A stretch of DNA of 64,000 nt, from assembly GCA_037893225.1 (NCBI GenBank), contig JAZGUH010000283.1, positions 434,001-498,000 on the forward strand, written 5' to 3'. The notes under the pieces are model-generated. The model ran no database searches, was not told the DNA's origin, and saw only the letters and a list, made by a program, of their open reading frames with translations. The DNA is from Hippasteria phrygiana (taxonomy: Eukaryota; Echinodermata; Asteroidea; Valvatida; Goniasteridae). A program made the position numbers and the translations under genes. Below, piece by piece: positions 51,201 to 60,969 of the stretch (within the stretch, counting starts at the first letter, position 1; each line of letters begins with the position of its first letter).

Positions 51201-53670
51201 GGAAGACAATTCAGAGACGTCTGATTACAAAGGTCAAATTTCCTTGTCTGGTCACTTGAGGCAAATTTTACCAGTAATTTGGAGGCAACTAACACTGCAA
51301 GTTTAAAGGTAGTATACAGCATTTGCTTTGGCTGTAAATTTCAGAAATGAATGGATTTTCGGGGGGCTAGTATTTTATAGCAAATACTGTAACACTGGCC
51401 CTGTTTAAAGTTTGGTGTGCATAGATGCTGGGAAAACAGAGAGAAAAGAATGTTGTCTTGTAGTCTGGTTCCCTGACCCTTCTTCAGACAAAAAAAACGA
51501 GCAATTTATATGTCAGGGAATTATCAGGTCAGGGAACTAGACTATTTCCAGCAATGATCAGCCGACCATCGCTGGAAAACGATACAAAAATTCCACTTTT
51601 CTTGAAAATGACAGCACACCAGGTGCCGTGGTTTCACAGGATGCTTGAGACTATTATTTACTTAAGCCGTGTCCGAAATGGGCGTCTAGAGCTACAGCTA
51701 CGGCTACGTCACACGTAGTTTTAATGGACGAACACCTAGACAATAGCCCTAGACAAGCGATTCGGACGCAGCCCTATAGTCAAGTCAGATATTTCATAAT
51801 AATACAGTAGTTTTGGTTTTTTTATGTTTGCAATTTACCTGTTGTGTATTACCTTTAAGGCATGCTTCAGTAGCACGTCAGACATTGTTTAGACAGAGTA
51901 TTGGCATTCCTAAGAAAACTATGAACACTGAAATGTGTTTTCATCTTTGAGATTAAATGCCTGTAACTCATTTGCCATGAACTGGCCCACACAGCATTGC
52001 CTCAAGGCAACAGCTCCGATCCTTCAAGATCCACGAAGTAGTTTTGTAGGATTCTGTGGGATATCGTGGGATTGAGGAAGTTTCTTGGCAAGAATGGAAT
52101 ACTTGCAAGCACAATAACAGCCAAGGGACAATTCCACGTTACTCACGTTACACTTTTTAGGCACCTTTCCCCTTTGGAAGTTTCTTATTTCCTAAACTGT
52201 CAAATTTGACTTTGTTTTTCTTTTAGTAGTTTCACAAGACCCAGCCCTAACTCAGTATATAATAAGATATTCTGTTAACTATCGTTATTTATGAGATAAG
52301 GGAAAATATTTCGTTACTCACGTTACATTTTTATGAACGACGTAAATTGTCAACAAGCCTTCATTCAAAAAGTGTCCTCATATCTGATATTCTTTTAAAT
52401 AAGTTTAATATGTTTGAAACATGTAGCTTACTTTGTGGTACACCAATGTAGGGTGAAATTAATCTCAAAAGGTCAATGATTTTTAGGAAATAGACCAAAG
52501 AAGCTGTTACTCACGTTACGTTACTCAAGTTACATTTTTTGACTCAAAATTTACACCAGGAATTTGGCCTTGTATTTTCAATACTGTTAATTATCAATTA
52601 TTAATAATTATACTTTCATGACAATATTTACAAAGAAGAAACTGTGTATTACACATTTTAGTATTTCAAAATGGCTCCTGATTTGGGGCAATTTTGTTGA
52701 AATAGAAAATTCCAGTTTTAACCCAAACAAAAAATAGACATATTTTTTTATTTGAATGGTCATTGTCACTTTGAAGTTAGTTATTAGAATGAAAAGAAGA
52801 TTGTTTCGGGTTCCAGAGGTCATTTTGGAATGATAAAAACAATTTAAGGACCAAAAAAAAATATACGGAAATCAGTGGAAGACGTTGAACCAAAAATCCT
52901 GAAATCAGGGAAAAATCCGGAGAAATCACACCCCTGGCTTTATGCTGCCAAACTTCAACCCCTTGAGCACGGTATTTTACGGGAGACGTCGGGGTGTTGC
53001 AGCGGTTCTGGCAGCCAAGCGAACCGCTAGAATGTGTTTGTGCAGTCAAGCATGACATACACAATAATCCAACAATGGATTGAAACTGCACAAACAGCGG
53101 CCAATGGCGTCATCCGGCCTGGTGGCACTGTTTAATCCAACAATGGATTGAAACTGCACAAACAGCGGCCAATGGCGTCATCCGGCCTGGTAGCACTGTT
53201 TAATCCAATAATGGATTGAAACTGCACAAACAGCGGCCAATGGCGTCATCCGGCCTGGTGGCACTGTTTAATCCAACAATGGATTGAAACTGCACAAACA
53301 GCGGCCAATGGCGTCATCCGGCCTGGTGGCACTGTTTAATCCAACAATGGATTGAAACTGCACAAACAGAGGTCAATGGCGTCAATCCGGCCTGGTGGCA
53401 CTGTTTTTTTTGCGCCATATGACATCATCCGTACGCAAGGGGTTAATACCAAAATGGCCGTGTCCGAATTGGAAAATTTCTGGGTATGGCTTTAGTTTTT
53501 GCCAATGACATGCGATGTTGACTAAGCCTGTCTTACCTTTCAAAGATAAGAACTTCTTGATATTTCGTCTTCTTCTGAAACAAGATTTTCTCAACCTTGT
53601 GGCAGTAGGCCTGTCCAATCCAGACATCGTAGAACCATCCTTCCTTTATGAATGAGTGTCCTGTCTCCAT
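45205..53670 (-). CDS. Spermidine synthase-like paralogue, gene B (diverged, intact)
   Basis: Exons in coding order: 53670-53537, 51182-51071, 50102-50010, 49566-49404, 48414-48331, 46492-46350, 45318-45205, giving 280 residues plus TAG. Intron positions and phases match gene A; two exons have identical lengths (93 and 84 nt). Kept motifs: [24 protein letters not shown] and HIGDGYEF. Changed motifs: TDSSDP reads NDIPD with both Asp kept; QGECxW reads [17 protein letters not shown] reads [10 protein letters not shown], so the Tyr equivalent to human Tyr241 is Phe. The strand before LDG is three residues shorter. An in-frame ATG four codons upstream (53682) is an alternative start, and a possible acceptor before it hints at a 5' non-coding exon. 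No stop or frameshift is seen, so it is probably functional but may have altered substrate preference. Confidence 0.9.
45350..45592. mobile_element. 243-bp MITE with ggggccaatttcacgg ends
   Basis: The termini ggggccaatttcacgg and ccgtgaaattggcccc are perfect inverted repeats, continued by gctaagcacaaa / tttgtgcttagc. It is immediately upstream (gene sense) of the last exon of spermidine synthase B. Confidence 0.8.
45655..45886 (-). mobile_element. Interspersed element with gaatattcg palindromes, copy 1
   Basis: On the minus strand it begins tagggctgttcatttccg, then runs of attcgaatattcg, then gatcaagtttttcagtgcatg and caccggtaaaa. Matches 57387 onward in the other orientation. In an intron of spermidine synthase B. 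Confidence 0.6.
46625..46760 (+). mobile_element. tRNA-like SINE head
   Basis: Contains an A-box-like ggtggtcgaatggataag and a perfect B box (ggttcgaatcc) at normal tRNA spacing. The T-stem does not pair, so it is not a functional tRNA. A short conserved body (gtaagcctgtga ... cgcaggct) follows, shared with the element at 19445. Confidence 0.6.
47085..47392 (-). mobile_element. tRNA-derived SINE, copy 2
   Basis: Reverse-complement counterpart of the SINE at 26770-27110, with the same body and the same 3' tail (ccactt...aggtgtgggctacag on the plus strand). It sits in an intron of spermidine synthase gene B. Confidence 0.75.
47529..47911. mobile_element. 383-bp inverted-repeat element
   Basis: The arms ggaggagtggttaatct and agattaaccactccaccc are mirrored and continue with ggtcaggcc / ggcccgacc. 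Shared with 63826-64000. In an intron of spermidine synthase B. Confidence 0.65.
48640..48965 (+). mobile_element. Non-LTR retrotransposon 3' end with tail
   Basis: Two adjacent frames together give an ORF2 C-terminus. One contains [19 protein letters not shown]; after a frameshift the other reads [14 protein letters not shown] and [19 protein letters not shown] and then stops. The 3' UTR carries tgtagcccacacc and gagtggcc and ends in an AATAAA-rich tail. It lies upstream (in gene order) of an exon of spermidine synthase B. The 3' tail is shared with the SINEs at 26770 and 47085. Confidence 0.65.
49139..49290 (+). repeat. Second copy of the 24262-24690 outer repeat, without F1
   Basis: It matches 24599-24690 in reverse complement and 24270-24370 directly, including the tctaggaaga and cgacgtttcggacagtgtg phrases. 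It lacks the hAT-like insertion, giving an approximate empty-site comparison for the left flank. Confidence 0.6.
49628..49869 (+). repeat. Interspersed repeat family R1, copy 6
   Basis: Runs from cgacggccgtagccgcgg through gaatgggagtgtaataaata to acgcttggctccacag, in an intron of spermidine synthase B. Confidence 0.7.
50441..51054. mobile_element. 614-bp element with acactggatcc ends
   Basis: The termini acactggatcccgcaag and ctttacaggatccagtgt are inverted repeats. The left half is dense in gatc (ggatctgatcc, ggggatcaa). gtgtaaacgcg words occur near both ends. It occupies the intron between gene B's LDG exon and GGGDGG exon, ending about 16 bp from the donor at 51070. Confidence 0.7.
51300..51830 (+). 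repeat. Large intronic repeat, copy 1
   Basis: Shares atttcagaaatg, ctagtattttatag, ggaaaacgata, ttccacttttctt, acagcacaccaggtgcc, cacaggatg and tatttcataataat with 53720-54205. A separate MITE (51665-51776) is nested in it. Confidence 0.6.
51665..51776. mobile_element. Small MITE with gccgtgtccgaa ends
   Basis: The ends agccgtgtccgaaatgg and cgattcggacgcagccc are imperfect inverted repeats. The interior has gctacggctacgtc. Confidence 0.5.
52959..53442. mobile_element. piggyBac-like MITE with five internal tandem units
   Basis: Same family as 58238-58518: ends CCCCTTGAGCACGG and CCGTACGCAAGGGG, right flank TTAA, left flank TCAA (one substitution). It differs mainly by having five copies of the 68-bp internal unit instead of two. 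It lies just downstream of the first exon of spermidine synthase B. Confidence 0.75.
53063..53403 (+). repeat. 68-bp tandem repeat, 5 units
   Basis: Units start aatccaacaatggattgaaa and end ggcctggtggcactgttt. The first four are almost identical; the fifth has small changes (agaggtcaatgg). It is internal to the TTAA element. Confidence 0.85.
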
Positions 53671-53719
53671 CTTCCCAAGCATGAATGTGGCCTGTCCAAA
53701 TGAACACAAAATAGATTGG

Positions 53720-54205
53720 AATGATTATGTTAAATGTAGTGTACATGATTGGTCATTGTTGCAATTTTCAGAAATGGGCGGATTTGGGGGTTAGTATTTT
53801 ATAGGAAATATTGTTCCACTGACCTGTTCACAGTTCTGCATTGTTGGATGGCGAAAAAACGAGAGAAAAACGGCGCTCGTTTTCAACCGTCGGACGGATG
53901 ATAGCCTTTAGTCAAGGTGCGCGTGGCTATCTGGGCGCGTGGCTATCTGGGTGCGTGACGCGCCCCGGATATGCCATGGCGCCATCATGTCCGGGGAGCG
54001 CCACTTGTCCAGGTAGCCACGTGTGCCTTGACTAACGGCTACAGGGCAGTTTTTCAACGATTTCCAGCTGGAAATCGTTGGAAAACGATATATATTTCCA
54101 CTTTTCTTTCCAACGACAGCACACCTGGTGCCATCATTTCACAGGATGATTGAGACTACTATTAACTTACAGTCTAGTAAGGTATTTCATAATAATTCAG
54201 TACAA
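53720..54205 (+). repeat. Large repeat, copy 2
   Basis: Counterpart of 51300-51830 lying just upstream of gene B exon 1; it has its own nested fold-back at 53903-54040. The two copies bracket exon 1. Confidence 0.6.
53903..54040. repeat. Fold-back repeat
   Basis: The arms agcctttagtcaaggtgcgc and gtgccttgactaacggct, with inner gtggctatctggg / ccaggtagccac, form a long hairpin with a duplicated left inner arm. Confidence 0.65.
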
Positions 54206-54722
54206 AAAGAATGGAGGATTACTAATCGTGTACACTACAATTTAAAGAAATCTCAGTCCAAAATATAGACTTGCATCATGCATCATCACGACTTGTGACT
54301 CGAACTCGGCACATTCCAGATTTGTATAGGCTTGCAGATCTGTGTTCGTTTATAATTGGCATTATTCTGGGAACATACATGTACCCTTCCATATATGGCC
54401 ATGGCATCCGGTAATTAATCCAGGAGCCATTAACCGTGGCTTCAGTAATTTGAATATTAGTACTGCCAGCTTTAATGTCCAGTGCAGAATGCAAATTGTT
54501 GCGATAACGGGACTACGTAAAACTTTAATCCTGACATTTGCTTCCATATCCTTATTACCATAAAAAATGTGTGTTGCCTTTAAATGGGAAAAATTGGGAG
54601 GGAGGGTCGTTCAGTCGATTTTCCATGTCGTGTAACTCGGAAGTTGGGAGGCAAAAGCTTATTTAAAGTGAGATGGTGAAATGTACTATTGTGCTGTCGT
54701 ACATGTAGCTGTTCAAGTTAAA

Positions 54723-55695
54723 CAGTGATGTAGTCGAGGCCAGACACGAGGCCAGACACGAGGCCAGGCACGAGGCCAGGCACGAGGCCAGGCACGAGGC
54801 CAGGCACGAGGCCAGGCACGAGGCCAGGCACGAGGCCAGGCACGAGGCCAGGCACGAGGCCAGGCACGAGGCCAGGCACGAGGCCAGGCACGAGGCCAGG
54901 CACGAGGCCAGGCACGAGGCCAGGCACGAGGCCAGGCACGAGGCCAGGCACGAGGCCAGGCACGAGGCCAGGCACGAGGCCAGGCACGATCGTGAGGCCA
55001 GGCACGAGGCCAGGCACGAGGCCAGGCACGATCGTGAGGCCAGGCACGAGGCCAGGCACGATCGTGAGGCCAGGCACGAGGCCAGGCACGAGGCCAGGCA
55101 CGAGGCCAGGCACGAGGCCAGGCACGAGGCCAGGCACGAGGCCAGGCACGAGGCCAGGCACGAGGCCAGGCACGAGGCCAGGCACGAGGCCAGGCACGAG
55201 GCCAGGCACACATCCTCACATATTCGGGGTACCTATATTGTGGACTTTACTTCCCTTCTTTTATTCTCCCTTTGTCCCATTGAAATCTCAAGAGCCATAG
55301 CGTTAACTCTCTGGGGTAGGTAGATTTCTAAAGACACCCTCGTGGGGTAGCATTGTCCCCATTGTTTCCCCTGTGTTATACCTACCCCACAACCATACCT
55401 ATACGCCTACACATGGCCAGGCACAATACCAGCTTGCAACAGGCACAAGTAACGTGCATAAACCATGACAAAGGAATACTTTTATTACAGTTCATTTGAA
55501 TAGCTTGAGACTTGAATTAAGACTGAAGGCCTTGTGCTGGCCTTGTGCTGGCCTTGTGCTGGCCTTGTGCTGGCCTTGTGCTGGCCTTGTGCTGGCCTTG
55601 GCCTTGTGCTGGCCTTGTGCTGGCCTTGTGCTGGCCTTGTGCTGGCCTTGTGCTGGCCTTGTGCTGGCCTTGTGCTGGCCTGGACTACATCACAG
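54723..55695. mobile_element. hAT-like fold-back element with expanded minisatellite arms (copy F3)
   Basis: The ends cagtgatgtagtcgaggcc and ggactacatcacag match the F1/F2 termini. The core at 55468-55530 (gacaaaggaata, catttgaatagcttgag) matches the F1/F2 core. Its arms are different arrays: about 39 units of the 12-mer gaggccaggcac (54735-55208), with three gatcgt-bearing interruptions, and about 14 units of the 11-mer ccttgtgctgg (55531-55683). Flanks (aagttaaa / ttttaaag) are only vaguely similar, so a target duplication cannot be claimed. The Arg/Trp- or Pro/Gly-rich ORFs through the arrays are by-products. Confidence 0.75.
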
Positions 55696-55980
55696 TTTTA
55701 AAGACAAGGATTTTAATAAAACTTGTTCATTTTGTGCGGGAAAAGGTGAGATTTTAAAATTCCTTAAAAATACAAAACGCAACCCGACTTTTGTGACGTT
55801 TAGGGTCGGTCGTGGACTTTTTTCTGGGCAACACAATTATAATTTGTTGGCCTTATTGAGTAGGTACTTGTGTCTTGTGGGTTTATGCAAACTATACACA
55901 AGTTTACATTGTAGATTTTCTTCAACGCATTTAATATTCTAAGGGATTGACTCCATGGGCAATCCGAAAAGTGAATGTAC

Positions 55981-56004
55981 ATTGTACACACACACACACA
56001 CACA
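55981..56004 (+). repeat. (CA)n microsatellite
   Basis: About nine ca dinucleotides between unique sequence. Confidence 0.85.
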
Positions 56005-56115
56005 AAATAATCATTTCAAAAAAAGTTGAAAAACAACAAAACAATTCATAGTTGATTTTTAATTGACATCATTTATTTTCTTACCAAAATGTGAAACAGA
56101 AAATTGGCAAACTGG

Positions 56116-56340
56116 TTAACCCCTTTGACCTTGGGTTTTAGATGGGGGTGCTGGGGCGTCGGGTCGGGTTGTGCAGCCAAGCGAAACGAAAACAAGAGGT
56201 TTGTGCAGCCAAGCATAACGTACACAATACCCCAATAATGGATTGAAAGTGCAGAGATTGGCACATATGTGTGTCAACTGGCCTGGTGGCAATTTTTAAT
56301 TCGCATATATGTGTGTCAGCCGGTGGCAAGGTGTTTTTGT
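56116..56340 (+). mobile_element. Diverged relative of the TTAA-flanked MITEs
   Basis: Begins ttaacccctttgacc and contains gtgcagccaagcgaa, taatggattgaaagtgcag and gcctggtggca, all landmarks of the 58238 element. No clean right terminus was found. Confidence 0.45.
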
Positions 56341-56534
56341 GTTGGAAATATACCCAAAACAGTAAACAAACGTAAAAAGTGACCCCGCCTGGGTCTTTAG
56401 GTCAAAAATTGGGATAATCTATTGAAATTTTATCCTCTACTTGGACCCAGGAAAACCATAAGGGTGGTAGACCTAGAGTGGCTTTTAGCCTTGCACTGGG
56501 CGACTTCTAAATAACAGCAAATGCCATCACTTCC

Positions 56535-56539
56535 ATACT

Positions 56540-56574
<35 letters not shown>

Positions 56575-57025
56575 TTACAATTCTTTACCCAGGGTGTGCC
56601 CAAACAGTTTAAAACTGGTTTCCATTGGGGCCCTGCATATTATTAGTTAAAACTGAATATTTACACATTCATACAAAATATTTAAACAAATACAAAAATG
56701 TTGACACAAATAAATCATTTTTCGGTTAACTTTTCAGCTCTCCAGTAGAAGCCTATTGCTGATTTACGGGATGGGCGAAAAACCCGCGAAAAAAAACTTT
56801 TAGGGTGGAAAAACAAGGGGAAATTCCCATCCGGCTCCAAAGTATTTTGGCAACCAAGTTTATAACTCCGCAGATCAGCGTAAATGGCAGAAATATCACT
56901 GATAGATGGCTTTACGTAGCTCCGATTTAAATGTACTTAAGGAGTTTATGGTTCTCATTTGTTCAGGCAGATTATTCCATATACTGGCACCACTCACAGC
57001 GAACATAGCATTCCTTTTTTCCTTT
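56535..57025 (-). mobile_element. Non-LTR retrotransposon 3' end with TAAA-repeat tail
   Basis: On the minus strand the ORF2 end reads RNAMFAVSGASIWNNLPEQM then RTINSLSTFKSELRKAIYQ, with a TGA at 56898-56896. About 320 bases of 3' UTR follow, ending in (TAAA)n at 56540-56577. A short tandem tail rather than poly(A) is typical of L2/CR1/I-type elements. The copy is 5'-truncated. Confidence 0.75.
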
Positions 57026-57137
57026 CAAGAACACACTAGTGTCCTGTCCTCACTGATAACTTTAGACAAGGTTACAAGGTTGACCTCAACACACTGAATA
57101 CAAAAACCAATGGCAATGTGACCTAGTAATTGCTAGA

Positions 57138-57158
57138 CCCCCCCCCCCCCCCCCCCCT
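57138..57158 (+). repeat. Poly(C) tract
   Basis: About 20 consecutive C. Similar C or G tracts occur at 8499, 8759, 10834, 21175, 26027, 36120, 36274, 42157 and 45964, an unusual density for one window. Confidence 0.9.
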
Positions 57159-57386
57159 TTATGCAAATCCGCGGGGAGGGCGTGTCATGTCCAGGCACCT
57201 CCAGTCCTGCAGCAGTGGTCTGTCAGAGTGAGTCAGTCCACTGAGGATGTAGATTGTGGTCCAGCATGTCCACAGTTTATTATTATGGTCTAGTACTCCA
57301 ATCGACCTAAAGAGAAGGACTTGCAGTAATATTTCTAGGGAGGGGCCCTTCTGGGAGAAAATACAAGCTGAATCGGACTTACAATT

Positions 57387-57905
57387 AGGGCTGTTCATTT
57401 TCGATTAATTAAGTATTCGATTATTCGAATCTAAGTTTGACCAAATATTTTATACTCGCTGATCAAGTTTTTCACGCGTCAGCTGCAATTGCATGCCGCA
57501 CCGGTAAAAAGTTGCACGCAAAGCACGCCAGTGTTTTACATGCGGCGATCGATATTATAAACTGCCCGATCGACATTTTTTGCATGCGCCTGTTGTACCA
57601 AGATTATTACAGGACGTATAACAAGAAACCAAACTCCAGACTGCGTTTTTGTCGGGGTTTTTTACAGACGGGAACTATTAATAACCTCGGTCCACAAAAA
57701 GTTACCATCGACAAAAATGCTACATTTGACATTGCTAAGCACCGTAACTTTTCTATTAAAATAGCATCAGAGTCGTATCTGTACGGGCATATATATTTTT
57801 TGTTCGAATATTCGAACCGGCAAAAAGGTACGTATTGGAATAATCGGTTGACGATCGAATATTCAAATATTCGGTATATTCAGGACAGTACTTACAATGC
57901 ACCTC
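57387..57905 (+). mobile_element. Interspersed element with gaatattcg palindromes, copy 2
   Basis: Begins agggctgttcattttcg and is rich in tattcgaat words at both ends. A 157-codon ORF (57437-57910) spans it but follows the repeat and has no family resemblance. Confidence 0.55.
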
Positions 57906-57944
57906 CGTGAAATGAAAATCTTATCAAAATGAAAATCTTATCAA

Positions 57945-58012
57945 AGTGAACAAAGAAAGGTGGCAGGAGCGGGATTTGAACCTGATGCGACCTCCGGAAT
58001 ACCGTACCGTCC
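57945..58012 (-). mobile_element. tRNA-derived fragment (B box end)
   Basis: The minus strand reads gtattccggaggtcgcatc, then ggttcaaatcccgctcctgcc. The B box is intact and the upstream half is lost or diverged. Confidence 0.4.
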
Positions 58013-58237
58013 CTTGTGATTTGTCTGATGAAATAAAAAACTACACACGGGAAAAAAAACTTCTGTTTTTTAAGTACAAAGTGGTATAAGGATAAATATG
58101 ACAATATATATTTAGCTTCCACCCTGCTAAATACGACAAAATCCATATCTGCATTACTTACACTCAAGTGAGGTATTTCATAAGAATTCAGTTGTTTGGT
58201 TTTTCTGAGGTTTGCAAATATTGTACATTGCCTTTAA

Positions 58238-58518
58238 CCCCTTGAGTACGGTATTTTACGGGAGACGTCGGGGTGCCGCGGCGGTTATGGCAGCCAAGCG
58301 AACCGCTACAATGTGTTTGTGCAGTCAAGCGTAACCTATACACAATAATCCAACAATGGATTGAAACTGCACAAACCGCGGCCAATGGTGTCATCCGGCC
58401 TGGTGGCACTGTTTAATCCAACAATAGATTGAAACTGTACAAACGGCGGACAATTGCGTCATCCGGCCTGGTGGCACTGTTTTTTTGGCGCATATTTGCG
58501 GCATCCGTACACAAGGGG
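58238..58518. mobile_element. piggyBac-like MITE, TTAA flanked
   Basis: The ends CCCCTTGAGTACGG and CCGTACACAAGGGG are inverted repeats bounded on both sides by TTAA (58234-58237, 58519-58522), the piggyBac target duplication. The interior carries two units of a 68-bp repeat (aatccaacaatggattgaaa ...). No transposase; non-autonomous. Confidence 0.75.
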
Positions 58519-58599
58519 TTAACCATATGACACAGTTCTTTGAAAATGCCCACACCAGCAGTATAGTAAGGAAGGTGGGCCCTGCAGAAAGTATCAATC

Positions 58600-59460
58600 G
58601 CAAGAGCTCAAGGATTTTTGTCACTTCTTTTATTCTACCATTCACAGGAGTAAGGCCGTCTTAACAAATTATGCCGTTGTTTCCCGTTATGCATCACAGC
58701 CTCCCAGGCCAGACATATCCTAATAATGATAGGAAGGTCAACAGATGCTGAAGTTTCTACCTGTACATGTATAGAATATTTTTGAAGGACACTAATTATG
58801 CAGGTCCAACAAGATATTTAACTCTCTCCTTGCAAGTCTACCCAACAAGGAAACCACACACCAGATCATCCGAACAACAGATATATTCATCATATTTCAA
58901 CAACCTGTAGTGCTGGTGCTTAATTTTCCCTGTTCATACTAGTCTTGGTTCCAAGACGTCCTTATCGCGAACATGTTAATGGCTGTAGAGCGCCCTCTAC
59001 ACACGCACACCAAGGCCACATCGCTTAGGACGTCTTGGCTCTTTCGTAGTTCCGCTCGCGAAATTGCGAACAGAATAAGCCAGTTCGGTATTTCAACTGC
59101 ATACGCATGTGCACAATGAGATTTTATCCCGAATGACCCGCGTGACCTAATGCGCGTGTGTGAACGCAAAAGGTGGTCGCACAACGCGCACGTGTTAAAT
59201 TCAATCAAAATGGACGTTCGCATAACATATATGGCGTGACATTACGTCAGCAATTTTATCCCGAATAACCTTTGACCTTTGAAATACCAAACTGGCTTAT
59301 TGTGTGTGTATTTGCATGCACGCGTGACGTAGAGTGCGTATAATCATGTGACCTATATTGCATAATCGCTGACTCACTAGTCTAGTTTCCCTGTGCCAGA
59401 CAGCTTGAGGTAATTAGCTAGCTATTTACTAAAACATGATTTCCTCCAGTGCGCTAGCGC
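58600..59460. other. No gene seen
   Basis: Ordinary sequence between repeats; the stretch 58940-59360 is rich in gcgt/acgc words and may be an old fold-back (cttattct / agaataag pairs near 59070), but no termini could be fixed. Confidence 0.3.
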
Positions 59461-59506
59461 CATTATTCTTTTGACCTGCCCGTTATTAAATTATGCATAT
59501 ACAAGT

Positions 59507-59626
59507 CGCGCCGGCCCCGATCGCGCCGGCCCCGATCGCGCCGGCCCCGATCGCGCCGGCCCCGATCGCGCCGGCCCCGATCGCGCCGGCCCCGATCGCG
59601 CCGGCCCCGATCGCGCCGGCCCCGAT
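59507..59626 (+). repeat. GC-rich 15-bp minisatellite, 8 units
   Basis: The unit is cgcgccggccccgat, essentially identical throughout, so a recent expansion. The RAGPD-type repeats in translations of this stretch are artefacts. Confidence 0.9.
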
Positions 59627-60196
59627 TTGCGATCTTGGTCATTGGTGGGCGGATCTGAGCTCAATCCTGGCGGACCGGAGCTCAATCTCGGCGGGCCCGA
59701 TCCCGGTGGACGCGCCCTGATCTCACGATGTCGTGATGACTTCCATCATGTTTCTTTTTTTATTCCTCTGTTCTTCCGTAAAGAAAAAAGTGACGTCATC
59801 TCCATAATATCGAATATCACGATATATATTTTGGTCGATATTTCGTTTTCAACAGCCTGTACTTTTTTTTTTACTTTTTATTACTACCTTTTAATTACTA
59901 CCTTTAAACCTTGACTACACATAGACACCTACATATGATCAGCACACACAAAAATTGCTAGAAAAAAATTCCCTACCTACCTACCCTATTTTCAAATGCC
60001 ATGTAATTGAAAGCAGAACTATTGTTTAAGGCACAGTGTTCTTTGAGGCCTTCAGATACGATTTTCCCAAAGATGACAGCATTTCAGATGGAAATATTTC
60101 TTATAGGATTGGAACTGGTACCATTTATGAATAGTAAGCTTTCAGATTGAAACTAACCATTTTTGTTTTGATCATTAGCAAAGTCCTTTAAAACCC

Positions 60197-60480
60197 TAAC
60201 CCTGCTGAATCCAACAGAATCCAACAATTTGATTTTCGCGTTGGAGGAACCCTGTTGGATTGAGCAGCTAACTCATAGTGTTACAATCATGTTGGATTCA
60301 GCTGGCAACAGAAAAATATGTCACAGTTGGATTCTGTTGGATTCAACAGGCAAGTAATTTTTTTTTTTTTAGTTTCCCAGCAACTTGGCATGTTGGACTG
60401 TGTTGGACTGTGTTGGACTGTGTTTGGTTGAGAAGGAAACTCATATTCATGAGTCACTCATTTGAGTCACCGACTTAGCA
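60197..60480 (+). mobile_element. Element rich in tccaacagaatccaac, copy 1
   Basis: Carries ccctgctgaatccaacag at the left, gctggcaacagaaaaatatg, gttggattctgttggattca and a short ggactgtgtt tandem, ending near agtcaccgacttagcaggg. Matches 62250-62460 inverted. Confidence 0.6.
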
Positions 60481-60482
60481 GG

Positions 60483-60969
60483 GAGCAATTCGATTAAGGA
60501 CTATAGTTAGGTATAGTTCGACTAACTCTGATCGAACGCACGCTAGTCGACGATGGTTGGACTAGTCTAGTCGAGGATTTGCGACCAGCCTTCCGAGGTT
60601 GGTCGCAGCGCTGGTTACCAATAGCCGTTTTAATAGCACAGTGCAGAGAGGACAAGTTATCAGAAAAATGGCGGAAGAAACGTAAATATTCAGCAGCAGT
60701 GAACGATCATTTTTTGTTACTTTGTCTTTCTTTGAACATGTTGAAATAATGCAAACGTTACCACTTGTGACATTGTTGATATACTGAGCAAATCATCTAT
60801 GAACTCGTCAAAAAATGTGAACAAACTTTCCACCGCCATTTTCTCATGGTCGCGTTGACATCACAATAGTTCGACTAGAGTCGTTCGCACTTCAACTTCA
60901 GTGCTCATGTGCTACGTACGTCACGAACCAACCACTAGTTAACTAATGGTCCTTGATCGAACTTGCTCA
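60483..60969. mobile_element. 487-bp element with gagcaattcgattaagga ends
   Basis: The left end gagcaattcgattaagga then ctatagtta is mirrored by the right end ccattagttaac-type text and ttgatcgaacttgctc. Imperfect TIRs of about 28 bp; interior has repeated gtcgactag-type words. Confidence 0.55.

Noticed and set aside
54663..55300. Overlapping ORFs of Arg/Trp, Leu/Ala/Ser/Cys and Pro/Gly repeats
   Set aside because: Translations of the 12-bp arms of a fold-back element, open in several frames on both strands.
57437..57910. 157-codon ORF
   Set aside because: Lies wholly within an interspersed repeat also present at 45655-45886 and shows no domain.
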